Assembly (NCBI GenBank): GCA_023539445.1
Contig: JAKCEW010000001.1
Coordinates: 124,001-188,000 of the forward strand
Direction: 5' to 3'
From: Candidatus Terraquivivens yellowstonensis
GTDB taxonomy: Archaea > Thermoproteota > Nitrososphaeria_A > Caldarchaeales > Wolframiiraptoraceae
Length of the DNA: 64,000 nt
Positions 59,916-64,000 of this stretch are shown here, one piece after another. The notes under the pieces are model-generated. The model searched no databases. It had not been told where the DNA came from and saw only the letters and a program-made list of their open reading frames with translations. How positions within the stretch are numbered: position 1 is the first letter of the stretch; each line of letters begins with the position of its first letter. The translations under genes and the position numbers were made by a program.

Positions 59916-60632
59916 TCATAGCCCGAGACTCCTCATTAGATTGTTAAAGTTTTCGTCTGAAATATGCTGCTTGTATTTTTTCACGAGATCAACATCTTGC
60001 GTCTTTATTCCTAAGATTTGTCTAATGGATGATGCGATTTTACCATACATTATATAGCTGAAAAATGACGTAACATTCGACACCCTCCTAGTGATGCTGG
60101 CGTTGCTGAAATCTATAATGACGGGCTTAAGCTCCTCATTAATTATCACGTGCTTGGATGCATCAGAAAGCTCACCATGGTCTAGACCAATGCGGTCGAG
60201 TTTGTAACAATCTTCAAAACATGACCTAAGGACCTTCCTCAACTTTTCAGAAGATTCGACGTCCAAAGAAGAAACCCAAGAGCTTATATCAGAACCATGA
60301 ATATACTCCATAATTATGAAATCTTTCGTGTAAGAAAAAATACGGGGTCCAACGTTAACGTTATTGGCAATCTTAAGCATTTTCGCCTCAAATTCCATAG
60401 ATTCAACGGGTGAATCGCTTCTCCGCATTTTTATAGCGACCAGCCTACCTTCCGATGTGCCAACTAGGACTATACTCCTGAAACCCTTTCCAGCAAGCAG
60501 TAGTCCGTTTTCAGTCACCATTAACGAGTCTATACCCAAAGACTCTAACATTTTGACCCTTTTCATACCTTCTTCCAAATTACACGAAGGATAATGCAAA
60601 ATAGATATAAAATGCGTATGTTCTCTGAGCAA
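59916..60632 (-). CDS. Archaeal RIO/COG2112-like Ser/Thr protein kinase
   Basis: A 238-aa predicted protein kinase. GKGFRSIVLVGTSEGRLVAIKMRR is the nucleotide loop and the ATP lysine, GLDHGELSDASKHVIINEE the catalytic loop, with HGELSD in place of HRD, and IIDFSNAS the DFG-like metal site. It lies 11 bases after the cca gene and is the last gene of the tmk-thpR-cca run, so it could be linked to tRNA or nucleotide metabolism. Confidence 0.85.
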   Translation of the reverse strand: MLREHTHFISILHYPSCNLEEGMKRVKMLESLGIDSLMVTENGLLLAGKGFRSIVLVGTSEGRLVAIKMRRSDSPVESMEFEAKMLKIANNVNVGPRIFSYTKDFIIMEYIHGSDISSWVSSLDVESSEKLRKVLRSCFEDCYKLDRIGLDHGELSDASKHVIINEELKPVIIDFSNASITRRVSNVTSFFSYIMYGKIASSIRQILGIKTQDVDLVKKYKQHISDENFNNLMRSLGL

Positions 60633-60643
60633 TTGTTCTAGAG

Positions 60644-62065
60644 TTATTGGTCGTGCTTGGTTAAGAATGATGGCCTCGCCTCCAAGAACTCAAAAAGAAA
60701 CTTACGGAAACTAATATTTTTTGAAGCAAGTCTAGCAAGTTCATCATTGGATTTGCATATTTTAGCGTGCTTAACGGCCTCCATAAGTCCGGCCGAAACA
60801 CTTACGTCACCTCTTGCTAACCTCATCCTAATTATATCTTTTACTGAAGTCTTGGCTCTTGATTTAAGCACGTAAAGTCTTAAACCGCTAATCCACGGAC
60901 CAGCAACAGTATCTTGTGCCGTAGAGTGCTTTTTGACGAACTCCAATGCGTTAGCCAGATACGTTGGTGGACCATGGTGGACGTAACAGGTGGGTAAATT
61001 TAATTCCTGAAGTTCAAAAAGCATGATACACATATTGCCCTCGGACCATGCATCGTACCTGAACGTCTTAAAACCTTCATATTCTAAAGCCCTACAAATT
61101 CCCTTTAATGTATGTTTTATCTCACCCCAAAGAACGTCTGGTGGTTTCTGCTGAACTTTCAATCTCAGTCCTAATATGCATCTACCCCTTAGCGCCCTTC
61201 TTATTTCTGTCATCATTATGCGCCCATTGGTGCGCTCGGGAATGTAAAAAAACTTCTCACTCGGCGAATCAAGAAACAATTTTGATGCAAGGATGAATTC
61301 CGATAACTTCGTATCGGTTATGGCAGCGGCAACGTTCCTTTTTTTGTCAACAGGGTCGATAACTAAGATGTGCGGTCTACCAAAAGCCTCTAAAGCCTCC
61401 CTCTTATCTGTATAATGTCCCTCGATGTCTACATATATAGGAGGTCTCCAATTTGAAGCGGCTTTTAGGGCATTATAGAAATTACCATAATTTATCGTGA
61501 GGAGTTCTGCGAGGTAGCCGCTGAAACCACCAATCCTTATCTCTGCTCCATAGACGCCGCAACCAAGCATGAAAGATTTCATCAATCTAATCTCGTCAGC
61601 AAGCGCTTCAGTAAGCTTCGATTTGATGTACTCAGTATGATAAGGTGTTCTATCAACAGCACTCAGCCACATGCCGCACTCAACTTTGTAGCATGCGACG
61701 ATGTTAACTCTCACACCGCTGATTATGCCCTCTACGTAAGGATGCTCGGCATATCTGACCTCCGTTTTTCCACCAAACTTCTTAATAACACCATTACCTA
61801 TCTCTAGGATTGTCTTCTCCAAACTGTCCTTATCCACATCTTTTGAGAATTGAACAAACACGTCTATCTCTTCCCTACCTCTTATCCATGTGCCCTTAGC
61901 CACCGAACCTTCGAGTCTGGCGTCAAGTATTCCTTCATAATTATTTGACAAGTCCCTCACAGTTTTCAGTAACTCATTAGCTAGCCGCATAAGCCTCTCT
62001 GATTCTATGAGTGAAGGTCTTATCTTCTGCAAAACTTCTGCCGTAACCTCTTCTACACTCTTCAA
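60644..62065 (-). CDS. cca: CCA-adding tRNA nucleotidyltransferase (archaeal class I)
   Basis: Adds or repairs the CCA end of tRNAs. GSVAKGTWIRGREEIDVFVQF is the polymerase beta-like metal site (G-S, D-x-D variant). LTINYGNFYNALKAA and VIDPVDKKRNVAAAI are archaeal class I signatures. 473 aa is normal. It begins three bases after thpR. Two of the four tRNAs here (Thr, Pro) lack an encoded CCA and depend on it. Confidence 0.94.
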   Translation of the reverse strand: MKSVEEVTAEVLQKIRPSLIESERLMRLANELLKTVRDLSNNYEGILDARLEGSVAKGTWIRGREEIDVFVQFSKDVDKDSLEKTILEIGNGVIKKFGGKTEVRYAEHPYVEGIISGVRVNIVACYKVECGMWLSAVDRTPYHTEYIKSKLTEALADEIRLMKSFMLGCGVYGAEIRIGGFSGYLAELLTINYGNFYNALKAASNWRPPIYVDIEGHYTDKREALEAFGRPHILVIDPVDKKRNVAAAITDTKLSEFILASKLFLDSPSEKFFYIPERTNGRIMMTEIRRALRGRCILGLRLKVQQKPPDVLWGEIKHTLKGICRALEYEGFKTFRYDAWSEGNMCIMLFELQELNLPTCYVHHGPPTYLANALEFVKKHSTAQDTVAGPWISGLRLYVLKSRAKTSVKDIIRMRLARGDVSVSAGLMEAVKHAKICKSNDELARLASKNISFRKFLFEFLEARPSFLTKHDQ

Positions 62066-62068
62066 ACA

Positions 62069-62641
62069 TTATTCACCCTCAACTACCAAGAGATTGCTGT
62101 AGATGGGACCTTTCGACGTCAAGACACTTCTTTTAAGGAAGAGTCTATCTATAGATTGTACCCCGAAATCTAGATATGCTAAGTCTTTGATGAACGATAG
62201 AAGCCTTGCCTTGTCCTTTACAGATCTGACCCTACCTATCGTAAGATGCGGCGTAAATTCTCTCTCCTCGGGTCTGAAACCTATTGGTTCCAATAACTTC
62301 ACGAGTTGTGAGTGTATTGACCTTAGTGTATCGGCGGGGTCTTCCACGCCTACCCATATTACGTTAATTCTTCCGCCTCCTGGAAAGTATCCCAAGCCCT
62401 TCAACTTTATGCTAGACCTACTAAATTTTACTTTCTTTACTGCCTCCATAACCTGTCGAAGCTTTTGTTCCGTTATCTCTCCTAAGAACCAAAGCGTTAA
62501 ATGAAGGTTGTGTGGTTCAACGAACTTAATGTCAGCGCCAACCGTCTCCATTTTAGATTGGACATCCAGTATCTTTTCAACGATTGTAGTATCGTTTACC
62601 TCGACGGCTATGAAGCATCTAATCAAGTCCTGCGGATTCAT
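62069..62641 (-). CDS. thpR: RNA 2',3'-cyclic phosphodiesterase ThpR
   Basis: A 190-aa 2H phosphoesterase that opens 2',3'-cyclic ends of RNA. It was once called 2'-5' RNA ligase. The two catalytic H-x-T motifs are HLTLWFLGE and HLTIGRVRS. RCFIAVEV opens the protein. Such cyclic ends are exactly what the BHB splicing endonuclease leaves on exons and introns. It sits between tmk and cca. Confidence 0.93.
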   Translation of the reverse strand: MNPQDLIRCFIAVEVNDTTIVEKILDVQSKMETVGADIKFVEPHNLHLTLWFLGEITEQKLRQVMEAVKKVKFSRSSIKLKGLGYFPGGGRINVIWVGVEDPADTLRSIHSQLVKLLEPIGFRPEEREFTPHLTIGRVRSVKDKARLLSFIKDLAYLDFGVQSIDRLFLKRSVLTSKGPIYSNLLVVEGE

Positions 62642-62651
62642 TATGCATACC

Positions 62652-63329
62652 TCACGACATACTCTGACGTAACTCTACTAATTTATCCGCTAGTAATATA
62701 GCGTTCTCCTTAAGCTTATTTTCCGTGTTATTAACCCAAATAGCCTTTATGGATCCCCTTTCTATCAATAACCTGTAGAGCTCCCTTACTTCTTCCTGTA
62801 AGCGTGAATCAAGCTCATAGGATAAGTCGGCTGAATGCGCCTTGCTAGATTTTGATATGGCACGTCTTAACCTCACCTCTTCCTCCACATCAACAATTAT
62901 GTATATATCTGGTCTAACAAATATGTCCTGACCTAAATTCTCAAACAATTTGAGAAGTTTTTCAACATCTTCAAAATTTGCTGCCTTTCCATGCTTGGTT
63001 TTTAGGATCGCAATTCCATAAACTATCGAGCATAGGTAATATCTATCTATAAACTCGAAATGTGGCCTAAAATTATCTATCTGCATTCTTATGAGCTTAG
63101 AATCGTCAGCTGTGTTGGCGGCAAAGAGAAGCATCCTAGTAAACCCATCAACCCCTTGCGTGTTTCCATACTCTAAAGCAAACCTGCCCGTCTGAGTATC
63201 TCCTGGTGTCTTATAAGTCTCGACACGGTAACCTTTTTTTGATAACAAATCCTTCACGGCACACATCAAGCTCGTCTTTCCAGAGCCGTCAGTCCCTTCC
63301 CAAACCACGATTAAGGTTTCTTTAGACAA
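62652..63329 (-). CDS. tmk: Thymidylate kinase
   Basis: Phosphorylates dTMP to dTDP. The P-loop is WEGTDGSGKTSLM (about 10-22). The DR-Y motif is in FIDRYYLCSIVYG, in the position of the dTMP-binding DRY/H segment, and the LID region has RLRRAISKSSKA. 225 aa is normal, with an extended helical tail. It is the first gene of the tmk-thpR-cca-kinase run and completes the ThyX pathway. Confidence 0.9.
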   Translation of the reverse strand: MSKETLIVVWEGTDGSGKTSLMCAVKDLLSKKGYRVETYKTPGDTQTGRFALEYGNTQGVDGFTRMLLFAANTADDSKLIRMQIDNFRPHFEFIDRYYLCSIVYGIAILKTKHGKAANFEDVEKLLKLFENLGQDIFVRPDIYIIVDVEEEVRLRRAISKSSKAHSADLSYELDSRLQEEVRELYRLLIERGSIKAIWVNNTENKLKENAILLADKLVELRQSMS

Positions 63330-63464
63330 ACGCCATTCACCATTTAAACGAGGCCTTTCTCCGAATCCTCATACACTCTATATAAGCTTACTTAGCAAAA
63401 GAGGTTTAGCAACTCAGAAACATTTATCGAGAACCACCTTTTAAGACATCACGGGTGACGGACA

Positions 63465-63656
63465 ATGTCCGAGCAACGTATATTATATGAGTGTGTCTGG
63501 TGTAGGAGGGTATTCGAGAAGGACAAGTTATCGAAGGTCTCTGAGACGAGATGCCCATACTGCGGCTTTAATGTCATCAAAAAATCGAAGGCTGGAAGGA
63601 CGAAGCTTATAGAAACATCAAAGATAGATACAGAGAGCAAAGGTCTCATCAGCTAG
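63465..63656 (+). CDS. rpo12: DNA-directed RNA polymerase subunit P (Rpo12)
   Basis: The small zinc-binding subunit of archaeal RNA polymerase, equivalent to eukaryotic Rpb12. Zinc ligands are in ECVWCRRVF and RCPYCGFNVI. It is 63 aa, slightly longer at the C-terminus than usual. GGGTGACGG lies just before the ATG as ribosome binding site. It is divergent from tmk and its stop overlaps the partial gene by four bases. Confidence 0.9.
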   Translation: MSEQRILYECVWCRRVFEKDKLSKVSETRCPYCGFNVIKKSKAGRTKLIETSKIDTESKGLIS

Positions 63657-64000
63657 CTAATGAGGGGATAAACTTCTTCGAATATGCATTGTACGAAATC
63701 CTCCTCCGGCATCTTGGTAAATGATGTAACAACGCAGTTTCGTGTCAATCCCATTACTGCGCTGTTCCTTCTGCTTGTAAAAACTATGTACCATATCTTC
63801 CCGTGTGCTAGGTATTCTTCATATAAGGGCGAATTCTTGAGTGCATCACCATAAAGCGCAAGCTTGTTCACGGAAGGTATGTCAATGTTGTCAAAGTATA
63901 TGACTTTTGTTCCCTCTGGATTTCTTTCGTGAAACTCTTGAAGTGTTTCAGGCTTAATGTTCGCCTCAACTATTGCCTTATAAGATAAGAATAGTAGTTG
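63653..64000 (-). CDS. Partial protein of unknown function, cut by the window end
   Basis: Only the C-terminal 115 codons are inside the window; the frame is open to base 64000. It has mixed helix and strand stretches (EGTKVIYFDNIDI, GKIWYIVFTSRR, FVQCIFEEVYPLIS). GTG at 63871 could start a 72-aa product, but the frame upstream reads as ordinary coding sequence, so the true start lies beyond. I do not recognise the family. It converges on rpo12 with a four-base overlap. Confidence 0.6.
   Translation of the reverse strand, partial: QLLFLSYKAIVEANIKPETLQEFHERNPEGTKVIYFDNIDIPSVNKLALYGDALKNSPLYEEYLAHGKIWYIVFTSRRNSAVMGLTRNCVVTSFTKMPEEDFVQCIFEEVYPLIS

Overview
This window is a single archaeal chromosome segment. 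Every informational gene is of archaeal type: ribosomal protein S26e, RNA polymerase subunit P/Rpo12, archaeal-type ProRS and SerRS, Trm5, a class I CCA-adding enzyme and a 7S SRP RNA. Two tRNAs carry small bulge-helix-bulge (BHB) introns at non-canonical sites. Many genes have a TATA-like box about 25-30 bases before the start codon, and TTG and GTG starts are used freely. S26e, the archaeal PEP carboxylase, the bifunctional FBP aldolase/phosphatase and the scattered BHB introns point to the TACK/Thermoproteota side of Archaea, perhaps a Nitrososphaeria- or Caldarchaeales-like lineage. That lineage is an inference; no marker here fixes it. I see no insertion sequence, CRISPR array, prophage or plasmid signature.

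Layout. 1-10 kb: amidohydrolase, tRNA-Arg, B12-type radical SAM protein, GlmU-like sugar nucleotidyltransferase, Trm5, V/A-ATPase subunit I, ZIP transporter, PEP carboxylase. 10.5-16 kb: tRNA-Lys with two introns, cyclophilin-like protein, Nudix hydrolase, ThiL, DPM1-like glycosyltransferase, tRNA-Thr, PPOX protein, E1-like ThiF/MoeB protein, a RAM-domain gene split by a 25-nt BHB intron, and a 58-aa histone-fold gene. 16-27 kb: FBP aldolase/phosphatase, tandem ThyX protein, DnaQ-like exonuclease, triosephosphate isomerase, JAMM peptidase, ProRS, HtpX, S26e, Lrp regulator, ArgG.

27-34.5 kb is a surface-glycan or glycosylation neighbourhood: a membrane protein with the architecture of ribophorin I, a DUF354 protein, an ALG7/MraY-type phosphosugar transferase, a degenerate nucleotide-sugar dehydrogenase and a Gfo/Idh/MocA dehydrogenase, then an MtnA-like isomerase. 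34.5-36 kb: SRP RNA and two membrane-anchored extracytoplasmic proteins. 36-41.6 kb: GrpE, a stand-alone LigD phosphoesterase domain, a DUF364 protein, a membrane winged-helix protein, DnaK and DnaJ. 41.6-50 kb: archaeal dihydroneopterin aldolase, DUF1464 kinase-like protein, NhaD/ArsB-like permease, GlyA, SerS, Obg/YchF-like GTPase, HAD phosphatase, DUF488. 50-64 kb: PIN-ATPase-KH protein, EamA transporter, zinc-type ferredoxin, SIMPL protein, phosphoribosyltransferase, ABC exporter, tRNA-Pro with intron, ROK sugar kinase, MTHFS-like protein, cupin, and a tmk-thpR-cca-kinase operon, then Rpo12 and a gene cut by the window end.

The most unusual content is RNA splicing in several places (one mRNA intron, three tRNA introns), the ribophorin I-like protein, the duplicated ThyX and the very short histone-fold protein.
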